From Buttiauxella massiliensis (GTDB lineage: Bacteria > Pseudomonadota > Gammaproteobacteria > Enterobacterales > Enterobacteriaceae), in the NCBI RefSeq assembly GCF_902500225.1, contig NZ_LR722650.1:124001-188000 (forward strand): a stretch of 64,000 nt of DNA. The letters are read 5' to 3'. Every line of letters begins with the position of its first letter. The first letter of the stretch is position 1. Of the stretch, positions 33,672-42,760 are shown piece by piece. The translations under genes and the position numbers were made by a program. Below the pieces are notes generated by a model. That model was given only the letters and a program-made list of their open reading frames with translations. It searched no databases and was not told the DNA's origin.

Positions 33672-34516
33672 TGAAAATAACCCGTCGGCAGCGCAAATTT
33701 GGCCATAGCATGGTGATTTTTTTTGGCGCGACCTGTGCCGTGCTGTTCTGCGTTTTCCCGTTTTATTACGCAATTATCACGTCACTGCGCACCGGGCAGG
33801 AGCTATTTTTACCCGCCTATTTACCCAGCGGCTACCACTGGAGCAACTACGTCACCGCGTTGGTAGATAACGGCATCGCTCGCAGCCTGCTTAACTCGGT
33901 GCTGGTGGCGACGATTACCGTCGGCATCTGCCTGCTGGTGTCGATTACCGCCTCTTTTGCGCTGGCACGTGTGCCGTTCCGTGGGCGTAAATTCCTGCTG
34001 TTCACCATTCTGTGTGTCTCGATGTTCCCGCAAGTGGCAGTGTTGACGGGCATGTTTGAGCTGGTGCGTTTTCTCGGACTTTATGACTCGCTCGGCGCGC
34101 TGGTGCTCTCTTACACCACCTTTTCGCTGCCGTTCACCGTTTGGGTTTTAACTACCTTTATGAAGTCGATTCCCGTTGAGCTGGAAGAGGCGGCGATTGT
34201 TGATGGTGCCAAAACCTGGACCATTATTCGCCGGGTGTTTGCGCCAATTCTCGCCCCCGCGCTGGTTACCACCGGGCTGTTGGCGTTTATCGGCGCGTGG
34301 AATGAGTTCATGTTTGCGCTGACGTTTATTATTTCTGGCGACAAACGCACGGTGCCGGTCGCCATCAGTATGTTCAGCGGCGCGTCTACCTTTGAGCTGC
34401 CGTGGGGCAGCATTATGGCGGCGTCGGTGGTGGTGACGCTGCCGATTATTGTGTTGGTACTTATCTTCCAGAAACGCATCGTCAGCGGGCTTACCAGTGG
34501 AGCGATTAAGGGATAA
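33671..34516 (+). CDS. Sugar ABC transporter permease (MalG type)
   Basis: A 281-aa inner-membrane permease with six helices. The EAA loop is EEAAIVDGAKTWTIIRRVFAPIL near residue 173. The cytosolic N-terminus KITRRQRKFGHS and the first helix MVIFFGATCAVLFCVFPFYYAII are typical of MalG-like partners. Start overlaps the previous stop by one base. A long out-of-frame extension upstream is not needed. Forms the heterodimeric channel with the MalF-type protein. Confidence 0.9.
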   Translation: MKITRRQRKFGHSMVIFFGATCAVLFCVFPFYYAIITSLRTGQELFLPAYLPSGYHWSNYVTALVDNGIARSLLNSVLVATITVGICLLVSITASFALARVPFRGRKFLLFTILCVSMFPQVAVLTGMFELVRFLGLYDSLGALVLSYTTFSLPFTVWVLTTFMKSIPVELEEAAIVDGAKTWTIIRRVFAPILAPALVTTGLLAFIGAWNEFMFALTFIISGDKRTVPVAISMFSGASTFELPWGSIMAASVVVTLPIIVLVLIFQKRIVSGLTSGAIKG

Positions 34517-34518
34517 CC

Positions 34519-35613
34519 ATGGCGCAACTCGTACTCGATAAAATTCAAAAACGCTACGGCGCGGCATCTGAGGTGATTAAACCGCTCGATCTGGAAATCA
34601 ACAGCGGGGAATTTGTGGTGGTGGTTGGGCCGTCCGGCTGCGGGAAATCTACGCTGCTACGCATGGTTGCGGGCCTTGAGGAGATAAGCGGCGGTGAGAT
34701 GCGCATCGACGGGGTATGTGTAAACGACGATTCCCCGTCAGAGCGCGGTATCGGCATGGTGTTCCAGTCTTACGCGCTCTATCCGCATATGACGGTGTAC
34801 CAGAATATGGCATTTGCGCTGGAAATGGCGAAGCTGCCGGTGAAAGTGATTGATGAAAAAGTGCGAGAAAGCGCGCGTATTTTGCAACTCGAGCATTTGC
34901 TCGACCGTCGCCCCAAAGATCTCTCCGGCGGCCAGCGCCAGCGAGTGGCGATCGGGCGAGCGATTGTGCGCGAACCGAGCCTATTTTTGTTCGATGAACC
35001 GCTCTCAAACCTTGATGCTTCATTGCGCGTGCAGATGCGCATGGAAATTGCCGCACTGCATAAACGCATCAACGCCACTATTTTGTACGTCACTCACGAC
35101 CAGGTCGAAGCGATGACGCTTGCCGACCGCATCGTGGTGCTTAACCAGGGACAAATCGAGCAGGTGGGCACGCCGCTTGAATTGTACGACCGCCCGGCAA
35201 ATGTGTTTGTCGCGCAGTTTATCGGTTCACCAAAAATGAACCTGATCCCCGGCGTTTTGGTTTCTGGCAACGCCCAGCGCACCGATGTAATGCTGGAAAA
35301 CCGCCAGCTTATTTCGCTGCCGGTCAACGGCGCGGGTGTGCCTGAGGGGCAGAAAGTGCAGTTGGGGATCCGCCCGGAACATATCCAGATAACGGAACTG
35401 GCACAGGCAGATATCGAAGGGGAAGTTTTATTCGTTGAGCAGATGGGCAACGAGACGTTGCTCTACGTAAATAGTGGTTACGGTAGCGAACCGCTGGTGA
35501 TGCGCCATACTTTCAGACTTGAGGTTAAAGCAGACAGACGCATCGGCCTTCGGCTGCCGCCTGAGAATTGCTACTTGTTTAACAGCGACGGGCGGGCGTT
35601 TGTGCGAATTTAA
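34519..35613 (+). CDS. Sugar ABC transporter ATPase (MalK/UgpC type)
   Basis: A 364-aa ATPase. Walker A GPSGCGKST near residue 36, Q-loop VFQSYALYPHMTVY near 81, signature LSGGQRQRVAIGRA near 135, Walker B LFLFDEPLSNLDA near 155, switch His in LYVTHDQVEAMTLAD near 190. Residues ~240-364 form a MalK-type regulatory domain with GIRPEHI. It starts two bases after the permease stop and powers import for this operon, though MalK-type ATPases can sometimes serve several importers. Confidence 0.93.
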   Translation: MAQLVLDKIQKRYGAASEVIKPLDLEINSGEFVVVVGPSGCGKSTLLRMVAGLEEISGGEMRIDGVCVNDDSPSERGIGMVFQSYALYPHMTVYQNMAFALEMAKLPVKVIDEKVRESARILQLEHLLDRRPKDLSGGQRQRVAIGRAIVREPSLFLFDEPLSNLDASLRVQMRMEIAALHKRINATILYVTHDQVEAMTLADRIVVLNQGQIEQVGTPLELYDRPANVFVAQFIGSPKMNLIPGVLVSGNAQRTDVMLENRQLISLPVNGAGVPEGQKVQLGIRPEHIQITELAQADIEGEVLFVEQMGNETLLYVNSGYGSEPLVMRHTFRLEVKADRRIGLRLPPENCYLFNSDGRAFVRI

Positions 35614-35645
35614 GGTGAATGGAACGACAGAAAAAGGAGCAATAA

Positions 35646-37286
35646 GTGGAAAAAAAATGGTGGCACAATGCGGTGGTGTACCAAATCTATCCGCGCAGTT
35701 TTATGGACAGCAACGGTGATGGTATCGGCGACATCAACGGCATCATCAGCAAACTCGACTACCTGCAACAGCTTGGCATCAACCTGATTTGGCTCTCGCC
35801 CGTTTACCGCTCGCCGATGGACGACAACGGCTACGACATTTCCGACTACGAAGACATCGCCGCCGAATTTGGCACCATGGCGGAAATGGAAACCCTGATT
35901 GCGCAGGCGAAACAGCGCGATATTCATATCCTGATGGATCTCGTCGTCAACCACACCTCTGATGAACACCCCTGGTTTATCGAAGCGCTGAAATCGAAAG
36001 ATAACCCGTTCCGTGATTTTTATATCTGGCGCAAACCTGCGGCAGATGGCGGCCCGCCGAACGATTTCCGCTCGTACTTTGGCGGTAGCGGCTGGGCGTT
36101 AGACGAGGCCAGCGGCGAATATTATTTGCACCAGTTCTCAAAACGCCAGCCGGATCTCAACTGGGATAACCCGCGCGTTCATGATGAAGTCCACGCCATG
36201 ATGAACCGCTGGCTGGCTAAAGGCATCGGCGGTTTCCGCATGGACGTTATCGACCTGATCGGTAAAGAAGTCGATGCGCAGATTATGGCGAACGGTAAAA
36301 ATCTGCACATGTTGATCCGCCAGATGAACCGCGCCACGTTTGGCAAAGGGGATTACGTAACGGTGGGCGAAGCGTGGAGTGCCTCAACCGAAGATGCGTT
36401 GCTGTACAGCGGGGAAGAACGCGAAGAACTCTCCATGGTTTTCCAGTTCGACCACATCAAACAGTTCTGGGATGAGCACGCCGGGAAATGGCGCAGCAAA
36501 CCGTTTGAGCTGGCGAGTTTCAAAGCGGTGATTGAGAAATGGCAAACCGCGCTGGCGCATCAGGGCTGGAATTCGCTGTTCTGGAGTAATCACGATTTAC
36601 CGCGCGCGGTATCGAAATTTGGCGATGAAGGCGAGTTCCGCGAACCGTCCGCCAAAATGCTCGCCACCGCGCTGCACTGCCTGAAAGGCACGCCGTATAT
36701 CTATCAGGGCGAAGAGATCGGCATGACCAACGTGCGCTTTGAGACCATTGACGACTACCGCGATATCGAGAGTTTGAATCTGTACCAGGAGCGACTGGCC
36801 GCAGGTGTGAGCCATGAAGAAATGATGCTCGGCATCCATGCTAATGGCCGCGATAACGCCCGCACGCCAATGCAGTGGGACAGCGGTCCGAATGCAGGCT
36901 TTACCACCGGCAGTCCATGGATTGCGCTGAACCCGAATTATCGCCAGATAAATGTGGCCGCGGCTCTCGCCGAACCGGATTCAATCTTATGGCATTACCA
37001 GAAAATGGTGGCGCTGCGTAAACAATACCCGGTTTTAGTTTACGGCGATTTCCAGCCTGTTTTGCGCGACCATCCGCAGGTTTTCGCCTGGCTCAGAACG
37101 TTGGGTGACGATCGTTTGCTGGTGATCAACAACTTTACCGCCGAGCCCCTGACGCTCGATATTCCGCCTGAAATGCAGAACTGGCACGGGGAATGTTTGA
37201 TCAGCAACTATGCACCGCGCGACCAGTTGGCGGTGAGTCTCGAGCTACAACCTTATGAATCTTTTGCTTTATTAATCGGGAGGTAA
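35646..37286 (+). CDS. GH13 alpha-glucosidase 1 (alpha-1,6-type, isomaltulose/trehalulose hydrolase-like)
   Basis: A 546-aa cytosolic glycoside hydrolase of the oligo-1,6-glucosidase subfamily. Catalytic residues are nucleophile Asp200 (GGFRMDV), acid/base Glu242 (TVGEAW) and transition-state Asp317 (WSNHDLPR). A Ca-binding-type loop DSNGDGIGD lies at 21-29. The residue after the nucleophile is Val201, which in this subfamily goes with alpha-1,6 linkage preference. The RLDRD-type motif of sucrose isomerases is not seen. The start is GTG, with AAAAAGGAGCAATAA before it. Fits PalQ/PalZ-like hydrolysis of an imported disaccharide. Confidence 0.88.
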   Translation: MEKKWWHNAVVYQIYPRSFMDSNGDGIGDINGIISKLDYLQQLGINLIWLSPVYRSPMDDNGYDISDYEDIAAEFGTMAEMETLIAQAKQRDIHILMDLVVNHTSDEHPWFIEALKSKDNPFRDFYIWRKPAADGGPPNDFRSYFGGSGWALDEASGEYYLHQFSKRQPDLNWDNPRVHDEVHAMMNRWLAKGIGGFRMDVIDLIGKEVDAQIMANGKNLHMLIRQMNRATFGKGDYVTVGEAWSASTEDALLYSGEEREELSMVFQFDHIKQFWDEHAGKWRSKPFELASFKAVIEKWQTALAHQGWNSLFWSNHDLPRAVSKFGDEGEFREPSAKMLATALHCLKGTPYIYQGEEIGMTNVRFETIDDYRDIESLNLYQERLAAGVSHEEMMLGIHANGRDNARTPMQWDSGPNAGFTTGSPWIALNPNYRQINVAAALAEPDSILWHYQKMVALRKQYPVLVYGDFQPVLRDHPQVFAWLRTLGDDRLLVINNFTAEPLTLDIPPEMQNWHGECLISNYAPRDQLAVSLELQPYESFALLIGR

Positions 37287-37289
37287 ACG

Positions 37290-38939
37290 ATGGCGAGCTG
37301 GTGGAAAGAGGCGGTGGCCTACCAGATTTATCCGCGCAGTTTTAAGGACAGCAACGGCGACGGCATTGGCGATCTGAACGGAATCACCGAAAAACTCGAT
37401 TATCTCAAAGACCTCGGAATTGATCTGATTTGGATCTGCCCGATGTACAAATCGCCAAATGATGATAACGGCTATGACATCAGCGATTATCAGGAGATCA
37501 TGGCGGAATTTGGCACGATGGCTGATTTTGACCGCCTGCTGAGTGAAGTTCACGCTCGCGGAATGCGGTTGATTATCGACTTGGTAGTCAACCATACGTC
37601 CGATGAACACCCGTGGTTCCTTGAATCCCGCTCCTCACGCGATAACCCGAAACGCGACTGGTACACCTGGCGCGACGGTAAAAATGGCGCAGAACCCAAC
37701 AATTGGGAAGGGATTTTTAAAGGCTCAACCTGGGAATTTGACCCGGTAACGGAGCAATATTTTCTGCATCTGTTTACCCGCCGCCAGCCGGATCTGAACT
37801 GGGAAAACCACGATGTGCGCCGCGCCGTGTACGACATGATGCGCTGGTGGCTGGATAAAGGTATCGATGGGTTCCGTATAGACGCCATCGCGCATCTGAA
37901 AAAAGAGCCGCTGCTGGCTGATGTACCTAACCCCGATAAACTGCGCTATGCGCCGTCGATGAAAAGCCATCTGAACTACGACGGGCTGCTGGATTATGTC
38001 GATGACATGAGCTGTAACGTTTTGCAGCACTACGATATTGTCACCGTGGGCGAAATGAACGGCCTGTTTGCCGATCACGCCGAAGAGTGGGTGGGTGAGC
38101 ACCGCAACCGCCTGAGCATGGTATTCCAGTTTGAACATGTGCGGCTGTGGGAACCAGAAGCCGGTTTGCGCCCGGAACCTGCGGTATTAAAGAAAATTTT
38201 CACCGCCTGGCAGGAGGCGCTGGAAGGAAAAGGCTGGAACGCGCTGTATGTGGAAAACCACGACCTGACGCGTATTACCTCGCGTTGGGGCGACACCGAA
38301 CACCACTGGCGTGAAAGTGCGACCTGCATCGCCGCGCTCTATTTTCTGATGCAGGGCACGCCGTTTATCTACCAGGGCCAGGAAATCGGTATGACGAATA
38401 CCCGATTCAACAGCTACGACGATTTTGATGACGTGTCAGCGAAAAATATGTGGCGTGAAATGGAAGCGCAGGGCAAAAGCGAAGAGGAGATTATCGCGTT
38501 TCTCACCAACACCGGGCGCGACAATTCCCGTACGCCAATGCAATGGAACGCCTGGCCGAACGCCGGTTTTAGCGATGGCGAGTCGTGGTTTAAAGTGAAT
38601 GCCAACTTTGAAATGATTAACGTTGCCAGCCAGCAGCAAGACCCGGATTCCGTGCTGAATTTCTACCGCGCGTTAATTCAGCTACGCAAAAAGGAGCGCG
38701 CGCTGATTTACGGGCGTTATGAACTGGAATTGGTAGACAACCCGCAAATTTACGCTTACCGACGCGTGCTCGACGGCGCGGAGTTCGTGGTGCTATGCAA
38801 TATGTCCTCGAAATCGGCCCGCTGGACGAGCGATGAGTTGCCGCTCGAATGGGCCGAATGTGTGTTGGGGAATTACCCGCAGGTGGATGAGCTTTATCGG
38901 CTGCACCCGTGGGAGGCGCGAATTTACAAGCTAGCGTAA
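37290..38939 (+). CDS. GH13 alpha-glucosidase 2 (broader-specificity paralogue)
   Basis: A 549-aa cytosolic GH13 enzyme, paralogous to the preceding one and three bases after it. Catalytic residues are Asp198 (DGFRIDA), Glu255 (TVGEMNG) and Asp325 (VENHDLTR). The residue after the nucleophile is Ala199 rather than Val, a change that in this subfamily widens or shifts linkage specificity. Other active-site loops also differ (ENHD for SNHD, GEM for GEA), so the two enzymes probably split the work on different isomers. TCGGGAGGTAAACG precedes the ATG. Last gene of the operon. Confidence 0.88.
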   Translation: MASWWKEAVAYQIYPRSFKDSNGDGIGDLNGITEKLDYLKDLGIDLIWICPMYKSPNDDNGYDISDYQEIMAEFGTMADFDRLLSEVHARGMRLIIDLVVNHTSDEHPWFLESRSSRDNPKRDWYTWRDGKNGAEPNNWEGIFKGSTWEFDPVTEQYFLHLFTRRQPDLNWENHDVRRAVYDMMRWWLDKGIDGFRIDAIAHLKKEPLLADVPNPDKLRYAPSMKSHLNYDGLLDYVDDMSCNVLQHYDIVTVGEMNGLFADHAEEWVGEHRNRLSMVFQFEHVRLWEPEAGLRPEPAVLKKIFTAWQEALEGKGWNALYVENHDLTRITSRWGDTEHHWRESATCIAALYFLMQGTPFIYQGQEIGMTNTRFNSYDDFDDVSAKNMWREMEAQGKSEEEIIAFLTNTGRDNSRTPMQWNAWPNAGFSDGESWFKVNANFEMINVASQQQDPDSVLNFYRALIQLRKKERALIYGRYELELVDNPQIYAYRRVLDGAEFVVLCNMSSKSARWTSDELPLEWAECVLGNYPQVDELYRLHPWEARIYKLA

Positions 38940-39019
38940 ACACAAGTCTCAGAGCAACCTGATGTAGTAACGGCATTGCCTGCGGTATGATGTGCGCTGG
39001 TTTTTAACAAGGAGGGGTT

Positions 39020-39820
39020 ATGTTGATGACAACATTTCCAGCTTTGCAGCCGACGACCATCAATGCCATTAATACGCTTGGCGAGTGGCTTTCTCACAAT
39101 GAGTTTGCCGCGCCACCTGCGGTTTGCGATGGTGAATTGATTATCCTCGCGGGTAATGCCGTTATCCCTACCATTAATGCAGCCTGTGAGCTTGCTGCCA
39201 ATAGTGAATTGCCGCTGCTGATTACCGGCGGGATTGGCCATTCGACCACTTTTTTGTACGCGGCGATTGCGAAGCACCCGCGCTACAACACCATCCCCAC
39301 CACTGGCCGAGCAGAAGCCGCCATTCTCAAAGACATCGCGACCGAGTTCTGGAAAGTCCCGGCAGAAAAAGTGCTGACCGAAGAGAAGTCCACCAACTGT
39401 GGCGAGAACGCACGCTTTACTTATGATTTGATGCAAACGCGGGAAATAACGCCCGCTCGCGCGATTATTATTCAGGACCCGACCATGCAGCGACGTACCG
39501 TCGCGACCTTTGAACGCGTCTGGCAAAGTGATGCGCATCAGCCGCAGTGGAAAAGTTGGCCGGGTTTTGTGCCGCACTTAGTCAGTGACGAAACCCATAC
39601 CGCATTTAGCCTGCATGAAAAGGGCTTATGGCCGGTTGAGCGATTTATTTCTCTGGCGCTGGGGGAAATCCCGCGTATCAGAGATGATGCGCAGGGCTAC
39701 GGGCCGAATGGGCGTGACTTTATTAGCCATGTTGATATTCCGCTTACGGTAATGAATGCCTGGGAAATTCTCGCCAATGACGCCGCGCTGGCGCAATTAA
39801 TGCACGAGCGCGGCTTATAA
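39020..39820 (+). CDS. ydcF: DUF218/YdcF family protein
   Basis: A 266-aa protein matching E. coli YdcF in length and sequence. The DUF218 core has ILAGNAVIPTINAACELA near residue 50, LLITGGIGHSTTFLYAAIA near 74, TNCGENARFTYDLM near 125, and IIQDPTMQRRTVATF near 154. Family members are thought to bind nucleotide-like ligands; E. coli YdcF binds S-adenosylmethionine. AAGGAGGGGTT precedes the ATG. In E. coli its neighbour is aldA; here an eight-gene sugar operon and its regulator separate them. It converges with that operon, four bases from stop to stop. Confidence 0.93.
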   Translation: MLMTTFPALQPTTINAINTLGEWLSHNEFAAPPAVCDGELIILAGNAVIPTINAACELAANSELPLLITGGIGHSTTFLYAAIAKHPRYNTIPTTGRAEAAILKDIATEFWKVPAEKVLTEEKSTNCGENARFTYDLMQTREITPARAIIIQDPTMQRRTVATFERVWQSDAHQPQWKSWPGFVPHLVSDETHTAFSLHEKGLWPVERFISLALGEIPRIRDDAQGYGPNGRDFISHVDIPLTVMNAWEILANDAALAQLMHERGL

Positions 39821-39824
39821 GTCA

Positions 39825-41243
39825 TTAACGATGCAGGTAACAGTTAACCCCTAAATACTTGCTGAATGCTTCCTGCAATACCACACCCGTCGCCGAGTGG
39901 TTCATGGCGACGTGGTGTTCAAAGCCGTTATTACAAATCCACGCCAGTAAATTCTCCAGATGTGGCACTTCAATTACCGCGCGGCAGCCAACGGTATCTA
40001 ACGCATCATCAACAGATTGCCCTTCGCCAACATAGGCTTTAACTTCGCCGGTAAAATCATCAGACGACAGACGGAAGTAAGTCAGCGGACCGCTTTTCAG
40101 GCGACCATGCACCGCGCCGCAGGTGTTTTCTTTGCCGACCGTCGTGCCGATGATATCGGCGGTGCCCATCGACGGGGATTCCAGGCTGCTGCTGGCGAAG
40201 TTCCCGCAGTGGAACAACACGCATTTGTTGCGATCGTCACCGAAGTTGTTATTCCAGTCGGCAATCGAGGCTGGGTTAAGCGACGCACTTGCGAGGGCAT
40301 ACATCGACAATGCGCCCATCACGTCGACTTCGCAGGCGCTTGGCATCAGTTGCCCGGACATAACGCTCATAATGGAGCAGACGTTAATGCCGAGGTTTTC
40401 CTGAAGCGACGTCCAACATTGGATCGCCGTGGTGTCGATGTCGTTTGCCACTACCCATTCGCTGATCACCACAAACAGTTTTGCCATTTGGGTTAACTTC
40501 TCGGCGGGAATGCCGCTGGCATCGGCGTTTTCAATTAATATGCCGCGCTTCTCATGGACACGCAGATCGTCATCGCTGATATGTTTGATGCGGGTGAAAA
40601 TTTCAGACAGGTCGAGGGTTTCAACCGCCACGCCCATTTTTTCGAGCAATTTTTCGCTGTAACGCACGGTATTAAAGCTGGCCGGACGCGCACCAATCGC
40701 CCCGATACGCACGCCCTGCATTGATTTCACGACCCGGCAGATTTGCGCGAAACGCTGTAAATCTTGTTCGAACACTTCACTACTTAACGCGCAGACATGC
40801 TGCGTGGTGAGCGTGAAGGGGATGTTGTACTGACGCAGGTTATTACACAGGGAAATTTTCCCGCAGAAGCTATCGCGGCGTGTCGCGAGGCCCATTTTGT
40901 CGAGGTTGTCTTCTTCTGCCTGGATTAACACCGGGACTTTCAAACCGGAAAGGCGAATCGCTTCTGCCACCGCTTTTTCATCGCCAAAATTTGGCAATAA
41001 CACCACCACACCGTGAATGTCGTCACGATGCTGGCGAAAGAGTTCGGCACAGACTTTGGCATCCTGACGGGTTTCCACACCGCCGAGATGTGTTTGCCCA
41101 TCTTTTAACATCACGGTTTTGATACCCAGTTTGCCAAACAGGGCTTCGGCCTGTTCATGCGCCTGCGCTACTAAATAGCTTGGGAAGAACCCGCGGTTAC
41201 CGATGATCACACCGAAGGTCAGTTGTTTAGGGATTCTGGACAT
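39825..41243 (-). CDS. L-fucose isomerase-like sugar isomerase
   Basis: A 472-aa isomerase with the FucI/AraA fold. An N-terminal Rossmann-like region (VIIGNRGFFPSYLVAQAHEQAE) and the C-terminal segment CVLFHCGNFASSSLE followed by GRLKSGPLTYFRLSSDDFTGEVKAYVGEG are typical of this group. It is shorter than true FucI and its neighbours are not fuculose genes. Last gene of the operon; by context it would convert the imported aldose to a ketose, and the operon matches D-apiose to D-apulose isomerisation. Other aldoses cannot be excluded. Confidence 0.75.
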   Translation of the reverse strand: MSRIPKQLTFGVIIGNRGFFPSYLVAQAHEQAEALFGKLGIKTVMLKDGQTHLGGVETRQDAKVCAELFRQHRDDIHGVVVLLPNFGDEKAVAEAIRLSGLKVPVLIQAEEDNLDKMGLATRRDSFCGKISLCNNLRQYNIPFTLTTQHVCALSSEVFEQDLQRFAQICRVVKSMQGVRIGAIGARPASFNTVRYSEKLLEKMGVAVETLDLSEIFTRIKHISDDDLRVHEKRGILIENADASGIPAEKLTQMAKLFVVISEWVVANDIDTTAIQCWTSLQENLGINVCSIMSVMSGQLMPSACEVDVMGALSMYALASASLNPASIADWNNNFGDDRNKCVLFHCGNFASSSLESPSMGTADIIGTTVGKENTCGAVHGRLKSGPLTYFRLSSDDFTGEVKAYVGEGQSVDDALDTVGCRAVIEVPHLENLLAWICNNGFEHHVAMNHSATGVVLQEAFSKYLGVNCYLHR

Positions 41244-41267
41244 AGCTTCACTCCGCTCAAAATAGAT

Positions 41268-42758
41268 TTAATTCGGCATAAAGCGGCAGCGCGCCACTGC
41301 TTCAAGCCATTGCTTATAGTTTTGTTGCATTGTTTTTTGTTGTTCTGCCTGTGGTTGCAAACGCTCGCCACAGTTGGCCAGTGCCGCAAACGGTGTGCCG
41401 TCTTGCCACCAGCCGAGGGTTTTTCCGGCTAACAGTGTTGCGCCAAGTGCGGAGATTTCAGCCGCGGGCTGAATAATTAACGGGCGTTGCAGCACATCTG
41501 CCTGTAACTGCATCAGCCAGCGGTTTTGTGTCGCGGTGCCATCCACACACAATGATTCAAGACGCTCACCGGTCGCCTGTTCCATAGCGAAAAAGACATC
41601 GGCAATTTGATAGACCAGCGACTCCAGCGCGGCTCGCGCCAGTACCGCAGGGGTGGCGGCATCCGTCAGGCCGCAAATCATGCCGCGGGCGTGGAGATCC
41701 CACCACGGTGCACCAAGCCCGGAAAGTGCCGGTACGTAATAGACGCCCTGATTGCTGTCTGTAGATTGCGCAAGCTCGGTGAGTTTTGCGGGGTCGTTGA
41801 TACCTAACATTTTCCCCAGCCAGGCAGCGCCTGAGCCAGTGTGAGTAATATTGCCTTCCAGCGCGTAGTTCAGCTCGCCGTCGTGCCAGGCCAGCGTAGT
41901 GCTCAGACGATTGCTACGGTTAACCGGTTCCGGGAGCGAAAGCATCAAAGAAGATCCGGTGCCATAAGTGGCTTTCACCACGTGACCACAGACGCTGCGC
42001 TGCGCGTAGAGTGCTGCGTGTGAATCTCCGATAAGCGCCAGCACCGGTGTGCCAATGGGCAAACCTGCAATTGTGTCAATTTGCACTTCGCCGTGATGCC
42101 CGGCAGAAGGTCGCACTTCAGCAAGTACTGCACGCGGAATGCCGAATAATTTGAGTAATTCGTCGTCCCATTCGCCCCGGTAAATATTAAACAGCTGCGT
42201 GCGGGCGGCATTGGAGTAGTCGGTAGTGAACGAATGCCCGGCGGTCAGTTGCCAGTTCAACCAGGAATCGATGGTCCCGATACACAGCTCGCCCGCTTCG
42301 GCACGTTTCATGCCTTCGGGAATGGCATCGAGCAGGGCGCGAATTTTCGCCGCCGGGAATAGTGGGTCGACTGGCAGGCCAGTCAGACGAGTGATCAGCT
42401 CGCCATGGCCCTGCGTTAACAGTTGCTCGCAAGTTTGTTCTGAACGGCGATCTTGCCAGCTCACAACTGGTGTTAGCGGTTTACCATCATGGCGCTGCCA
42501 CACCAACACCGACTCACGCTGGTTGCTTATCGCAACGCCTGCGACGGTGACCGAGCCGAGTTGTTGCAGGCAGCCGCTCAATGCTTCACACACGGCATGC
42601 CACAGCGCAATGGGGTCTTGTTCTGCAAGCCCTGGTGCCGGGTGCGTCATTGCCACGCCGACACTGTAACGGGCGCAGATTTCCCCGTTACTATTCACCG
42701 CCACCACTTTGGCGTTAGTGGTGCCCTCATCAATAGCCAGAATTACCGGGCTGGACAT
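41268..42758 (-). CDS. FGGY-family carbohydrate kinase
   Basis: A 496-aa ATP-dependent sugar kinase. N-terminal phosphate loop AIDEGTTNAKVVAVN near residue 7, sugar-side SNQRESVLVWQR near 85, NRLSTTLAWHDG near 280, and C-terminal nucleotide motif LCVDGTATQNRWLMQLQADVL near 410. The natural partner is the ketose from the isomerase; in the apiose route it would be D-apulose kinase. AAGGAGCATAGCC lies before the chosen ATG; an in-frame TTG six codons earlier overlaps that site. It starts two bases after the transketolase C-subunit stop. Confidence 0.85.
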   Translation of the reverse strand: MSSPVILAIDEGTTNAKVVAVNSNGEICARYSVGVAMTHPAPGLAEQDPIALWHAVCEALSGCLQQLGSVTVAGVAISNQRESVLVWQRHDGKPLTPVVSWQDRRSEQTCEQLLTQGHGELITRLTGLPVDPLFPAAKIRALLDAIPEGMKRAEAGELCIGTIDSWLNWQLTAGHSFTTDYSNAARTQLFNIYRGEWDDELLKLFGIPRAVLAEVRPSAGHHGEVQIDTIAGLPIGTPVLALIGDSHAALYAQRSVCGHVVKATYGTGSSLMLSLPEPVNRSNRLSTTLAWHDGELNYALEGNITHTGSGAAWLGKMLGINDPAKLTELAQSTDSNQGVYYVPALSGLGAPWWDLHARGMICGLTDAATPAVLARAALESLVYQIADVFFAMEQATGERLESLCVDGTATQNRWLMQLQADVLQRPLIIQPAAEISALGATLLAGKTLGWWQDGTPFAALANCGERLQPQAEQQKTMQQNYKQWLEAVARCRFMPN

Positions 42759-42760
42759 GG

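Noticed and set aside
35646-37286. Identification as trehalose-6-phosphate hydrolase (TreC)
   Set aside because: Substrate enters by an ABC importer, which does not phosphorylate it, and no PTS gene is nearby; Val after the nucleophile fits alpha-1,6-glucosidases.
39825-42758. Isomerase and kinase as a fucose (FucI/FucK) pathway
   Set aside because: No fuculose-phosphate aldolase is present; a split transketolase takes the place of the aldolase, pointing to a different sugar.
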